64,000 nucleotides of DNA from Dyadobacter subterraneus (lineage in GTDB: Bacteria > Bacteroidota > Bacteroidia > Cytophagales > Spirosomataceae): NCBI RefSeq assembly GCF_015221875.1, contig NZ_JACYGY010000001.1, forward strand, positions 5,682,501 to 5,746,500, written 5' to 3'. The notes beneath the pieces are model-generated. The model ran no database searches. It was given only the letters and a program-made list of their open reading frames with translations, and had not been told where the DNA came from. The position numbers and the translations under genes were made by a program. This document shows, in pieces, positions 39,925 through 48,396 of this stretch (position 1 is the first letter of the stretch; each line of letters begins with the position of its first letter).

Positions 39925-42900
39925 CTATTGATTTAATAAATATTGCAGGCTCACAAAAGACTGGTTAAAATCCGCAATCGCTTTCAGGTAATTCATATCA
40001 ATATCCAGTGCGGTTTGAATGCCCTGAAGATATTCCACGTAAGAAATTTCTCCGCCCTGATAGCTTTTGGAGGCATTTGTAGAAATCGTCTTTGCGTTTG
40101 GAATTGCAGAAGTCTGGTAGTATTCAATCAGCGACTGGTAAGTATAAAGTTGTGTCAGTTGTTGCTGATATTGATTTTGAAGCTGCGACTGAAGATAATC
40201 CACATTCTTTTGCTGCAACTGAATATTAGTTTCCGCAGCCTGAACTTTTGACCGGTAACTTTTAGAAAAAATTGGTATTGCAATACCAGCCTTAAAACCC
40301 TGAAAGCGGGGAACGCCGTTGTAATTGATGTTTTTTCCATCGATATCCTGATTTCCGGTGAGCGATTGAATGAAATATCCGGCCGTAAAATCAGGCATCA
40401 ACAATGCTTTTTCCAGATTTCTGTTCGCTCTTGCAATTTCAACTTGTTGTAACGCGTGAAGAAAAACAGGATTTTGATTTATCGCTGTTGTATCAAACAA
40501 AACACTAATCGGCAAGGCTGAAAAGCTGGTATCACTTACAGAAAAATCAGTATTGAGATTCAGAAGCAATCTGATTTTCGATTTCCCAACAGCTATCAAG
40601 CTTTCATTTTGTTTTATACGCTGCTGAATTTCCTGCTCCCTGGTGATCGCTGTTGTCTTTTCCAGCAAATTTGTTTCGCCGGTTTGAAACCTTAAAGACG
40701 CGGCTTTTACAAATTGTCCAAGCAAACTATCCTGTTTTGTAAGCGAAGTATTTAGTTTGGTCAAATACAAAAGTGACATCCAGGTTTGCCGGATTGCATA
40801 GATAATTTCTTTTTTTGACTGTTCCAGTTTGATCTGACTTCCTTTAAGATTGCTGGTTAAAACTTCCTTTCTGGCGCCATACTGGAACGGACTGAAAGAT
40901 TGGGAAATTTCGTAATTCTGGTCAAATGCTTTGGTATTATATTGTCCGAGCATACCACCAATATTCGTTTTGGGAATATCAAAAGCAGTTCCTCTCAATT
41001 CGGACTGCATCTTTATTTCCAGTTCTCCCGCAGAAATCAGCTGATTATTTTTTGAACCTAATTCAATCGCTTGCTGCAAACTCAGCTTGGAAATTGATTG
41101 TGCTTTTGTTTCAAATCCAATAAAAAGCAAAATCATCAGGGCAGTTACGATACCTGATTTTTTGATTTTCAAATTGTTTTCCAGATACCAGTAAAGAATT
41201 GGTAAAACAATCAGAGTCAGCAAAGTAGCACTAATCAAACCGCCAATTACCACGGTGGCCAACGGCTTTTGAACTTCCGCTCCTGCACTTGTACTTAATG
41301 CCATCGGGAGAAAACCGAGTGAAGCAACCGCCGCAGTCATCATAACCGGACGCAAACGAACGCTGGTTCCTTCCTTTATTCGCTGCATGACATCGGATAT
41401 TCCTTCCGCTTTTAACTGATTGAAATAACCAATCAAAACAATCCCATTTAATACTGCAACGCCAAATAATGCAATAAAACCAACGCCGGCCGAAATACTG
41501 AAAGGCATATTCCGAATCCAAAGAGCAAAAATACCGCCGATAGCAGAGAAAGGAATAGCAGAGAAAATCAATAGCGATTGGCTGACGGAACGGAAAGTAA
41601 AAAACAGCAATACAAAAATCAGAAGGAGTGCAACAGGAACGGCAACAGCCAAACGCTCATTCGCCTGAATCAGATTTTGAAATTGTCCTCCATAAGTCAC
41701 ATAATATCCAGCCGGCAGACTTAATTTCTGATCCAGTTTGTCCTGAATTTCTTCAATCACACTTTTTACATCCCGGTCGCGAACATTAAATCCAACCACA
41801 ATTCTTCGCTTTCCATCTTCCCGGCTGATCTGCATCGGGCCAAGTTCGTAAGCGATATCGGCTACCTGTTCTAAAGGAATCTGACTGCCTGATGGAAGTG
41901 AAACAAATAGTGTTTTCAGATTTGAGATATCCTGTCTTTTTTCCTGAGCTAATCGAACGACCATATCAAAACGTTTTTCACCTTCGTAAACCACACCTGC
42001 AATTTCTCCGGCAAAACCGGTTCTGATGACTTTGTTAAGATCTCCCACATTTAAACCATACAAGGCCAGTTTATCTTTGTTGTAGCGAACCGTTATTTGT
42101 GGCAATCCAGCCACTCTTTCCGCTTTTGCTTCAGTAACGCCTTTTATATTTTGGATAATTTTCAAAACCTCATCGCCTTTACTAACCAGCATTTCCAGAT
42201 CTTCTCCAAAAATCTTGACCGCGACATCACTTCTGACACCAGTCATCAACTCATTGAAACGCATTTGAATCGGTTGAGAAAATTCTGTGGTTGCACCGGG
42301 AATTGCTTCCAGAGCTTCTGACATTTTTTCCATTAATTCCTCCTTGGTTTTCGCCGAAGTCCAGTCTTTTTTATCTTTCAAAATGATAATCATATCACCT
42401 ACTTCCATCGGCATCGGATCGGTTGGGATTTCGGAACTACCGATTTTGGTTACAATCATTTTCACTTCCGGGAATTTGGCTTTCAGGATTTGTTCCGCTT
42501 TTGTAGTCGCCTCAATTTCTTGCGAAAGTGAACTTCCCGAGGCTATAACCAGATTTGTGGCAATATCACCTTCGTCAAGTGTTGGAATAAATTCACCTCC
42601 CAAAGAGCTGAAAATGAAGGCAGAAATAATTAGAAATATCACAGCAATCGACAACACCAAACCTTTAAACCGTAGAGATTTAGCTAATAATGGCTGGTAA
42701 ATCTGCTGTATAAAATGAATGATCTTGTCGCTGATATTGATCTTATGACTCGTCTGTTTTTTCAAAACCAACGCCGTCATCATTGGAATATATGTCAGGG
42801 AAAGAATGAAAGCACCGAGAATGGCAAACGATACGGTTTGCGCCATTGGACCAAACATTTTGCCTTCAATACCAACAAGTGCCAGAATGGGCAGATATAC

Positions 42901-44268
42901 GATCAGGATTATAATTTCACCAAAAGCTGCGCTGCTCCGGATTTTGGCCGAAGCTTCATACACTTCGGCATCCATTTCCTCGGACGTTAATTTGCCCTTG
43001 ACATTAATCTGCAACCGGTGAATAATCGATTCAACGATGATCACGGCACCATCAACAATCAACCCAAAATCAATCGCACCAAGCGACATCAGATTTCCCG
43101 ACACACCGAATAAATGCATCATACTCACTGCAAACAACAGCGACAACGGAATTACAGAAGCTACAATTAATCCTGCACGAAGATTTCCAATCAACAGAAT
43201 CAACACAAAAACCACGATTAAAGCACCTTCCAGAAGATTTCTTTCGACGGTTCCGATAGCACGGTTAACCAGTTTTGTCCTGTCAACAAATGCTTCGATT
43301 GAAACTCCTTTTGGCAAGGATTTCTTGATCTGCTCCATTTTTTCTTTAACGCGTGATACTACTTCGGCACTGTTCTCACCTTTGAGCATCATCACCATCC
43401 CGCTTACTTCCTCGCCTTTTCCATCTTTTGTAACAGCTCCATAACGAACGCTGCTGCCAATTTGAACGGTAGCAACATCGCGAATCAAGATCGGTATTTC
43501 GTTTTTTGTTTTGATTACGATTTTGTTGATCGCATCAATTCCATTGACCATTCCAATTCCTCTGATAAAATAGGCATATGGTTTTTTGTCAATGTAAGCG
43601 CCACCGGTATTTTCATTATTCAATTCCAGCGCATCCAGAATTTCTGCGATGGTGGTATTCATCGCTTTCAATTTATCCGGCTCAATTGCAATTTCATATT
43701 GTTTCAGACTTCCGCCGAGCGTGTTAACTTCCGCTACCCCGGGTGTTCCGATCAACTGCGGACGAATGATCCAGTCCTGAATTGTTCGCAATTCTGTTGC
43801 TGAATATTGTTTTTCAAAACCTTTCTGAGGAAAAACTACGTATTGATAAATCTCACCAAGTCCGGTACTGATTGGCGCCAGTTCAGGATTTCCCAGACCT
43901 TTGGGAATTTTACTTTCCGCTTCTTTCAGTCGTTCAGAAATCTGCGCGCGCGCCCAGTATATATCTGCATTTTCCTCAAAAACAATGGTAACAACACTCA
44001 ATCCGAAACGGCTTACTGATCTTAATTCCACAATTTTTGGAATTGATTTTACGGCGAGTTCAATCGGATAGGTAATAAATTGTTCAACCTCCTGCGTTGC
44101 CAGCGTTGGGGAAGTTGTAATGATCTGTACCTGATTATTGGTGATATCAGGCAGGGCATCAATGGGCAAATTATTAAGCGAATAACCTCCAACAGCAATT
44201 AACGCCAGCATAAACAGACCTATAATAAACTTATTATAGATACTGAAATGAATGATTTTATCTAACAT
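39925..44268 (-). CDS. CzcA-type heavy-metal RND pump fused to TolC-like outer-membrane channel
   Basis: A 1447-residue fusion. Residues about 1-1035 are a complete HME-type RND proton antiporter with 12 membrane segments, including the metal/proton relay GAIDFGLIVDGAVIIVES in the fourth segment; DFGxxxDGA fits the divalent-cation (Co/Zn/Cd/Ni) branch better than the Cu/Ag branch. The segment IVTALMILLFIGFETKAQ (about 1040-1058) looks like a built-in signal peptide. The rest (about 1060-1447) is a TolC-like outer-membrane efflux protein with two helical repeats (LSLQQAIELGSKNN, SYQGGEISYVEYLQGI). The frame is continuous, so this is a real fusion and not a sequencing artefact joining two genes. 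Confidence 0.92.
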   Translation of the reverse strand: MLDKIIHFSIYNKFIIGLFMLALIAVGGYSLNNLPIDALPDITNNQVQIITTSPTLATQEVEQFITYPIELAVKSIPKIVELRSVSRFGLSVVTIVFEENADIYWARAQISERLKEAESKIPKGLGNPELAPISTGLGEIYQYVVFPQKGFEKQYSATELRTIQDWIIRPQLIGTPGVAEVNTLGGSLKQYEIAIEPDKLKAMNTTIAEILDALELNNENTGGAYIDKKPYAYFIRGIGMVNGIDAINKIVIKTKNEIPILIRDVATVQIGSSVRYGAVTKDGKGEEVSGMVMMLKGENSAEVVSRVKEKMEQIKKSLPKGVSIEAFVDRTKLVNRAIGTVERNLLEGALIVVFVLILLIGNLRAGLIVASVIPLSLLFAVSMMHLFGVSGNLMSLGAIDFGLIVDGAVIIVESIIHRLQINVKGKLTSEEMDAEVYEASAKIRSSAAFGEIIILIVYLPILALVGIEGKMFGPMAQTVSFAILGAFILSLTYIPMMTALVLKKQTSHKINISDKIIHFIQQIYQPLLAKSLRFKGLVLSIAVIFLIISAFIFSSLGGEFIPTLDEGDIATNLVIASGSSLSQEIEATTKAEQILKAKFPEVKMIVTKIGSSEIPTDPMPMEVGDMIIILKDKKDWTSAKTKEELMEKMSEALEAIPGATTEFSQPIQMRFNELMTGVRSDVAVKIFGEDLEMLVSKGDEVLKIIQNIKGVTEAKAERVAGLPQITVRYNKDKLALYGLNVGDLNKVIRTGFAGEIAGVVYEGEKRFDMVVRLAQEKRQDISNLKTLFVSLPSGSQIPLEQVADIAYELGPMQISREDGKRRIVVGFNVRDRDVKSVIEEIQDKLDQKLSLPAGYYVTYGGQFQNLIQANERLAVAVPVALLLIFVLLFFTFRSVSQSLLIFSAIPFSAIGGIFALWIRNMPFSISAGVGFIALFGVAVLNGIVLIGYFNQLKAEGISDVMQRIKEGTSVRLRPVMMTAAVASLGFLPMALSTSAGAEVQKPLATVVIGGLISATLLTLIVLPILYWYLENNLKIKKSGIVTALMILLFIGFETKAQSISKLSLQQAIELGSKNNQLISAGELEIKMQSELRGTAFDIPKTNIGGMLGQYNTKAFDQNYEISQSFSPFQYGARKEVLTSNLKGSQIKLEQSKKEIIYAIRQTWMSLLYLTKLNTSLTKQDSLLGQFVKAASLRFQTGETNLLEKTTAITREQEIQQRIKQNESLIAVGKSKIRLLLNLNTDFSVSDTSFSALPISVLFDTTAINQNPVFLHALQQVEIARANRNLEKALLMPDFTAGYFIQSLTGNQDIDGKNINYNGVPRFQGFKAGIAIPIFSKSYRSKVQAAETNIQLQQKNVDYLQSQLQNQYQQQLTQLYTYQSLIEYYQTSAIPNAKTISTNASKSYQGGEISYVEYLQGIQTALDIDMNYLKAIADFNQSFVSLQYLLNQ

Positions 44269-44364
44269 GAAAATTTAAATAGCCAAATAACAAACAGGCA
44301 GAATTTTGACATGGAACCATAACGGCTCGATACCTCAAAATTTTACCAAAAAAGTAAGTTGTTA

Positions 44365-44685
44365 TCAGGCAATCTTCGGCGGCTGCCAAATGGAAAAGGA
44401 AAGTTCCGGACGGAAACAATTGGAGTAAACCGGGAACTTCGCAGCGGCAAACACAGCTTTGGGAATTTTAACCGCTGGAACTGAAAATTGGAAAAAAGTA
44501 GAAGCTGCACAACAGCTGCATGTACAAAATGGCGTACAGGATTCATTTTCATGTGTATGATCCTTGTGCTCCAGGGAAGCAGAAATTTTCAGCTCATCTT
44601 TGCCATTACATTCCAGCCCATCGCCGCACGGGAAGCACGACAATAGTAAAATGTAAAGACTTAATATGAGCTTGAATATTTTCAT
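44365..44685 (-). CDS. DUF6660-like Cys/His-rich secreted protein
   Basis: A 106-residue protein from the ATG at 44685; the frame is open 19 codons upstream, but that portion lies upstream of the promoter. The signal-like start MKIFKLILSLYILLLSCFPC is followed by a His segment HKDHTHENES and a cysteine cluster CTPFCTCSCCAAS near residues 50-62, the mark of DUF6660, a small Bacteroidota family usually placed first in metal-efflux operons. The residues suggest metal binding in the periplasm. The efflux fusion gene starts 96 bases after its stop. Confidence 0.75.
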   Translation of the reverse strand: MKIFKLILSLYILLLSCFPCGDGLECNGKDELKISASLEHKDHTHENESCTPFCTCSCCAASTFFQFSVPAVKIPKAVFAAAKFPVYSNCFRPELSFSIWQPPKIA

Positions 44686-44691
44686 TGAGTG

Positions 44692-44725
44692 CAAAGGTAG
44701 GAAATGGTGATTGAAAATCGAACAA
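44692..44725 (-). promoter_or_regulatory. Promoter of the metal-efflux operon
   Basis: On the minus strand TTTTG (TTG at 44723-44725), a 23-base spacer and TACCTTTG (44692-44699) give both boxes of a Flavobacterium-type promoter. The -7 box ends only six bases before the ATG at 44685, so the transcript is probably leaderless or nearly so. It lies between the upstream gene's stop and the DUF6660-like gene, separating the two units. Confidence 0.6.
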
Positions 44726-44731
44726 AATATT

Positions 44732-46312
44732 TCACTCCACAACCATAGTAACCACCGACCTCGCCGGTAAAATCACCTCATCTTTTAATTTCTGAACAGG
44801 ATATGGTTTAAGATTATCACCTTCCGAAGCACTTGTTATATATTTTCTCAAATTTGAAAATTTACCGGCGTTTGCAAGGTTAAGTTTAACACGTTTTTCT
44901 AACGTTGTATAATTGATAGCAACGACGACAACTTTGCCTTTTTCATCTGTATAAGCCGATAACATCACAATTTGCGCAGCTTTCAGATCTGTCATTTTAT
45001 CACTTCGATCAATAATCAATCGTTGCATTCCCGGACGAATAAAACGACTAAAATTCCCAAACGCCCATAAACCTTTGGTTTGAAAATATTCTCCGTCTGT
45101 ATGTTTTTCGTTGGGTTTTAGAGCGATCAGAAAATATCTTGTGTCAAAATCCGGACTGCCTGGTTCATAGGAATTCCATAATTGCCAGGCAGATGCATTT
45201 CCTACAACAAGGTCATTGTGAATAACTTTGGCAAGAAACAATGCACAATCTATCGCTGAGCGTTTTTCTTTGGTACCTTCCCGGAAACCATCGGCTAACA
45301 TGGAATATTCAGTTTGCCAAAATTTTACATCATAATTCCTGGCTGTATCGGATACATTTTTTCTGATCTGCACCAGACTGCTGTCACCATTTTCCGTGAA
45401 ATAGCTATGTCCGCCAATGAAGTCAGACATATGTTTTAGATTCCTGACTTCCAACTTACTGTTTTTCCCAAAAAAATTTTGAATCTGGCGGTTGGTATTA
45501 CCGGAACCTGCGTATAAATAATTTAGCATTCCTGCTTCAACCAACATGATTTTCGAAGAAAGTTTTTGAGCCGTTAAGGCACTGTCAAGGGCTGTGGTAA
45601 CTTTATAAATTTCCTCATTGCGCCAGGGAGTTCCTTCCTGACTTGCCTGTCCGGGCTTATTCGACCAGTCCCATTGTGGTTCATTGACCGGACTTATATA
45701 GTTGAAATGCAAATTTTCTGCATCAAAATGTTTAATTACATCTGCCAAAAAACCTGCATATGCACCGTACTTATCAGATTTCAGATTTGACTTATAATCT
45801 TTTTCAGTTTTAAAGCCGCGACCATTTTGAGTGAATTGTACGGGTGGCGTATTTGAAAATGCAATCAGATTTTCGACGCCATAAGATTTCGCTTTTTTGA
45901 CAAACCATATATAACCGGCCTGTTTGTTCCAGTCATAACTTCCGTCAGGATTTTGAAAGGATTCAACCCGTTTTCTGAAATCTTTGATTCCGCTGCTGTC
46001 ACCTTGTTCTGCTGTTCCGCCGCCGATATTAAACCGCCAGGCGGAAAGACCTATTCCTTTGGGATTTCCTTTTTCGTCAAAAGATTTACTAAAAAGCCAT
46101 TCGGCAATTTGTTCCTTTTTCTGTTCAGGCCAGTATTTGCCGATACCTTCTGAAAACCAGCAACCTGCTGCCCCAAAATTTTCAATAACCTGCGCCTTAT
46201 TTTTAATATCAATTTTGAAAATAACAGGTTGATCTTTTTCCTGTGCAAAGGATTTAGAATCTAAACCAAAAACCAATAATAACCCGAACAAAAACTTAAC
46301 AGAAACCTTCAT
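44732..46312 (-). CDS. GH30-like glycoside hydrolase, secreted
   Basis: A 526-residue exported enzyme with a signal peptide (about 1-24, ending FAQ). The (beta/alpha)8 domain starts IENFGAAGCWFSEGIGK and contains the acid/base Glu in ISPVNEPQW (about E211) and the nucleophile candidate in WQTEYSMLAD (about E330). A beta-sandwich end with IINYTTLEKRVKLNLA-like strands completes the GH30 fold. The closest relatives I recall are endo-beta-1,6-galactanase-like members of GH30, but substrate is unproven. It has no obvious polysaccharide-utilisation partners (SusC/D) next to it. The gap to the next gene upstream is 18 bases, so it may share a transcript with the ATP-grasp gene. Confidence 0.82.
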   Translation of the reverse strand: MKVSVKFLFGLLLVFGLDSKSFAQEKDQPVIFKIDIKNKAQVIENFGAAGCWFSEGIGKYWPEQKKEQIAEWLFSKSFDEKGNPKGIGLSAWRFNIGGGTAEQGDSSGIKDFRKRVESFQNPDGSYDWNKQAGYIWFVKKAKSYGVENLIAFSNTPPVQFTQNGRGFKTEKDYKSNLKSDKYGAYAGFLADVIKHFDAENLHFNYISPVNEPQWDWSNKPGQASQEGTPWRNEEIYKVTTALDSALTAQKLSSKIMLVEAGMLNYLYAGSGNTNRQIQNFFGKNSKLEVRNLKHMSDFIGGHSYFTENGDSSLVQIRKNVSDTARNYDVKFWQTEYSMLADGFREGTKEKRSAIDCALFLAKVIHNDLVVGNASAWQLWNSYEPGSPDFDTRYFLIALKPNEKHTDGEYFQTKGLWAFGNFSRFIRPGMQRLIIDRSDKMTDLKAAQIVMLSAYTDEKGKVVVVAINYTTLEKRVKLNLANAGKFSNLRKYITSASEGDNLKPYPVQKLKDEVILPARSVVTMVVE

Positions 46313-46330
46313 ACTAAAAATCAGAACCGA

Positions 46331-47503
46331 TTATTCAACGATATGACCTACAAATTGAGCAGTGTTATCAAGAATTTTGCCTCCGCGCCGGAAACCTAAT
46401 GCGCAAGGTTCGCCTGCGTAAAAAACGCCGGCCTGATATGAGAATCCTTCCTCATCTTTCGGAAACTCTACGTATTCCTGATAAATTCTTTTTTGTCCCT
46501 CATAATCTCCCTCCACCTTTTCCAGTACTTCACCTCCCCTTTCAATGATGGAAATATTAGCTCCTTCTCTGCCAAACAAAACTTTGCTAACCGATTTTTT
46601 ATGCGGTATCACATACCTTTCCGTTTGCAGCAAAAGCGGATGATAAGGAAATAAATCCCACAAAATTTTAAGAATATATTTTGATTGAAACAGTAAAGTA
46701 TATGCCGGATTGAGGATAACAGCCAATCGATTTTTGGCAATTTCTGTCAATAAGGTCGTCAATTCAGGTTCATCGCCACCAATAAATTCCCAGGGAACAA
46801 GTTTAAACCAGAAATCAAAACGGACGAAACTTCCTGATCCCGAGCTATCCTGTTTGAAAATTCCTTCTTTGGAAAACTCAACCTCATCAATGTAAGCAAA
46901 ATCAACATCAAAACCGGCTTCCTTGGCCGCTTCCGACAAAATATTCACATTCGTATCATCTTCCGGAAAACCACGCATGGTCGAGAAAAGTATGGATGCA
47001 GTCAGATCCTTGTTAACCAGCTTGATATATTGAAATTGTTTTACAAGCGTTTCATACAAAGTATTAAACTGCTTGGAATCATCTTCATTATTTGTCCGCA
47101 AATGTGCCCATTGCACCACCGCACTTTCCGGCAGACAAGTTGCTGTATCAGCATTGAATTCTATCAGTTTCACCGGCTGTCCGTCAAAACCGCCGGCAAG
47201 ATCAAAACGTCCGTATAGATGTACATTCCGGTCTTCTTCCCATGAAAGTTTAACCAGTTCAACCAGATTCGGGGCAATTCCCATTTCATCAAATATCTGA
47301 TTATCAATAACATATTGACCAGCTTCAACAAACATATCGTAAAGTGTTGCAGCAGCTTCATAGTACTGAGTGGCTGTATCTTCATCAACCACAACAACAT
47401 CTTTTACCAGATATGGCGTCGTATCTGTTCCTAACATCCAGTTCCAGCCTAATTTTTGAAGTGCACTTTCCGGAGTTTTTGGTAGCGATTTTAATTTTAT
47501 CAT
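46331..47503 (-). CDS. Glutathionylspermidine-synthase-like ATP-grasp protein (YgiC-like)
   Basis: A 390-residue ligase-like protein. The opening LGWNWMLGTDTTPYL and the hallmark KLIEFNADTATCLPESA (about 130-150) match the GSP_synth family. Later GGDEPELTTLLTE and the ATP-grasp end VFYAGEPCALGFRRGG are also typical. In E. coli, YgiC of this family forms an operon with the lipoprotein YgiB and is not known to make glutathionylspermidine. Here the preceding gene is a lipoprotein of similar character, 44 bases upstream, so the pair is probably the counterpart of ygiBC. Its true ligation partners are unknown. Confidence 0.83.
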   Translation of the reverse strand: MIKLKSLPKTPESALQKLGWNWMLGTDTTPYLVKDVVVVDEDTATQYYEAAATLYDMFVEAGQYVIDNQIFDEMGIAPNLVELVKLSWEEDRNVHLYGRFDLAGGFDGQPVKLIEFNADTATCLPESAVVQWAHLRTNNEDDSKQFNTLYETLVKQFQYIKLVNKDLTASILFSTMRGFPEDDTNVNILSEAAKEAGFDVDFAYIDEVEFSKEGIFKQDSSGSGSFVRFDFWFKLVPWEFIGGDEPELTTLLTEIAKNRLAVILNPAYTLLFQSKYILKILWDLFPYHPLLLQTERYVIPHKKSVSKVLFGREGANISIIERGGEVLEKVEGDYEGQKRIYQEYVEFPKDEEGFSYQAGVFYAGEPCALGFRRGGKILDNTAQFVGHIVE

Positions 47504-47547
47504 TATATTTCAAGTTTTAGATTTCAGATTTTTTTCAAAAACTGAAA

Positions 47548-48159
47548 TCAACCTCCGCTTCTTCCTGAGGAACGTCCGAAAAATCCGCTTCTTCCACCCG
47601 ATGGACGCGTATTTACAATTCTTGTTGAACGCGACGCGCTCACATCATTCACTGCACTTTGAGATTTACTAAAAACACCTGGACTGCTATAAACACTTCC
47701 TCTGGAATTGTTCTGATCACGATAGGTGTTCATGTAGCTGTTACTATTATTTCTTCCCAGCATATACCCAATTCCACCATACAATAGCATACTGGAAAGT
47801 CCACTATGATGGCCGACATAAGACTGATTATTACGTATATCTTTATCAATCAAAGCTTTGGCGGCAGTTGTACTTAAAGAATCCGTATGTCCATCCAGAT
47901 AAGTAACGATTGCCAGGGATTTGTCTGCGGCTACGCTTTCTTCATCCGTAATTTTAAATTCGCCCGGTTTTACTTCCTTAATGTGCGAACGGATCCCTTT
48001 TGAATAGGTGGTTTCTTCATAGCTGTAATCAGATTCATCATCGTTAGACGAACAGCTGCTTATCATTGACGTTCCTGACAAAATCGCCAGCGTTAATGCG
48101 CTGCTTAGCGTTATATCTTTGGCTCTTTTGATGAAAGAACCGTTGCGTAGTTTGGTCAT
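47548..48159 (-). CDS. UPF0323/YgiB-like lipoprotein
   Basis: A 203-residue exported lipoprotein with a long basic N-terminus and a lipobox-like SMISSCSS (Cys near 36). A small globular stretch (about 55-115, GEFKITDEESV, AIVTYLDGHTDSL) precedes a glycine-rich segment (LLYGGIGYMLGRN) and a Ser/Gly/Arg-rich tail ending SGRSGG, with GRSGFFGRSS. That tail and the middle part recall UPF0323 lipoproteins of epsilon-proteobacteria, which also neighbour GSP_synth genes. E. coli YgiB (DUF1190) is the functional analogue by position. The role is unknown. Confidence 0.7.
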   Translation of the reverse strand: MTKLRNGSFIKRAKDITLSSALTLAILSGTSMISSCSSNDDESDYSYEETTYSKGIRSHIKEVKPGEFKITDEESVAADKSLAIVTYLDGHTDSLSTTAAKALIDKDIRNNQSYVGHHSGLSSMLLYGGIGYMLGRNNSNSYMNTYRDQNNSRGSVYSSPGVFSKSQSAVNDVSASRSTRIVNTRPSGGRSGFFGRSSGRSGG

Positions 48160-48193
48160 AGTTTTAACAAATTTTCCCGGTTAAAGAATAAAC

Positions 48194-48201
48194 CAAATGT
48201 A
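48194..48201 (-). promoter_or_regulatory. Candidate -7 box for the lipoprotein/ATP-grasp operon
   Basis: The complement of CAAATGTA is TACATTTG, a TAnnTTTG match, about 35 bases before the start codon at 48159. The nearest TTG on the minus strand is 25 bases further upstream, slightly too far, so the call is moderate. Confidence 0.4.
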
Positions 48202-48331
48202 GCGGTTTAGAAAACAGTAGTGAAAGCAATTTTGTCAAACGGTTGAATATAAGCTCCAATAAATGTTTTAAGTTGTTTAAACGACGATTTAATTGGATAG
48301 ATGGTTAACAAACCTAAATGACCTAAAACTC

Positions 48332-48373
48332 AAAATCCTTTGAAAAGCAGAATAAATGCCTTCAAAGGATTTT
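48332..48373 (-). terminator. Terminator of the class V aminotransferase gene
   Basis: AAAATCCTTTGAA (48332-48344) pairs over 13 bases with TTCAAAGGATTTT (48361-48373). Read on the minus strand it begins 24 bases after the stop codon of the gene at 48397 and is followed by GAGTTTTAGG. The stem is perfect with a 16-base loop; the T-tract is modest. Confidence 0.65.
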
Positions 48374-48396
48374 ACAATTTCTATCATTTATATCGT

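Noticed and set aside
42287..43444. Several plus-strand frames of 70-137 codons inside the RND pump gene
   Set aside because: They are antisense shadows of a gene with full RND motifs; long antisense frames are common in such codon usage.
39925..44268. Idea that the CzcA-TolC fusion arose from a frameshift or missed stop
   Set aside because: The frame is continuous with normal linker sequence, and such fusions are known in the phylum.
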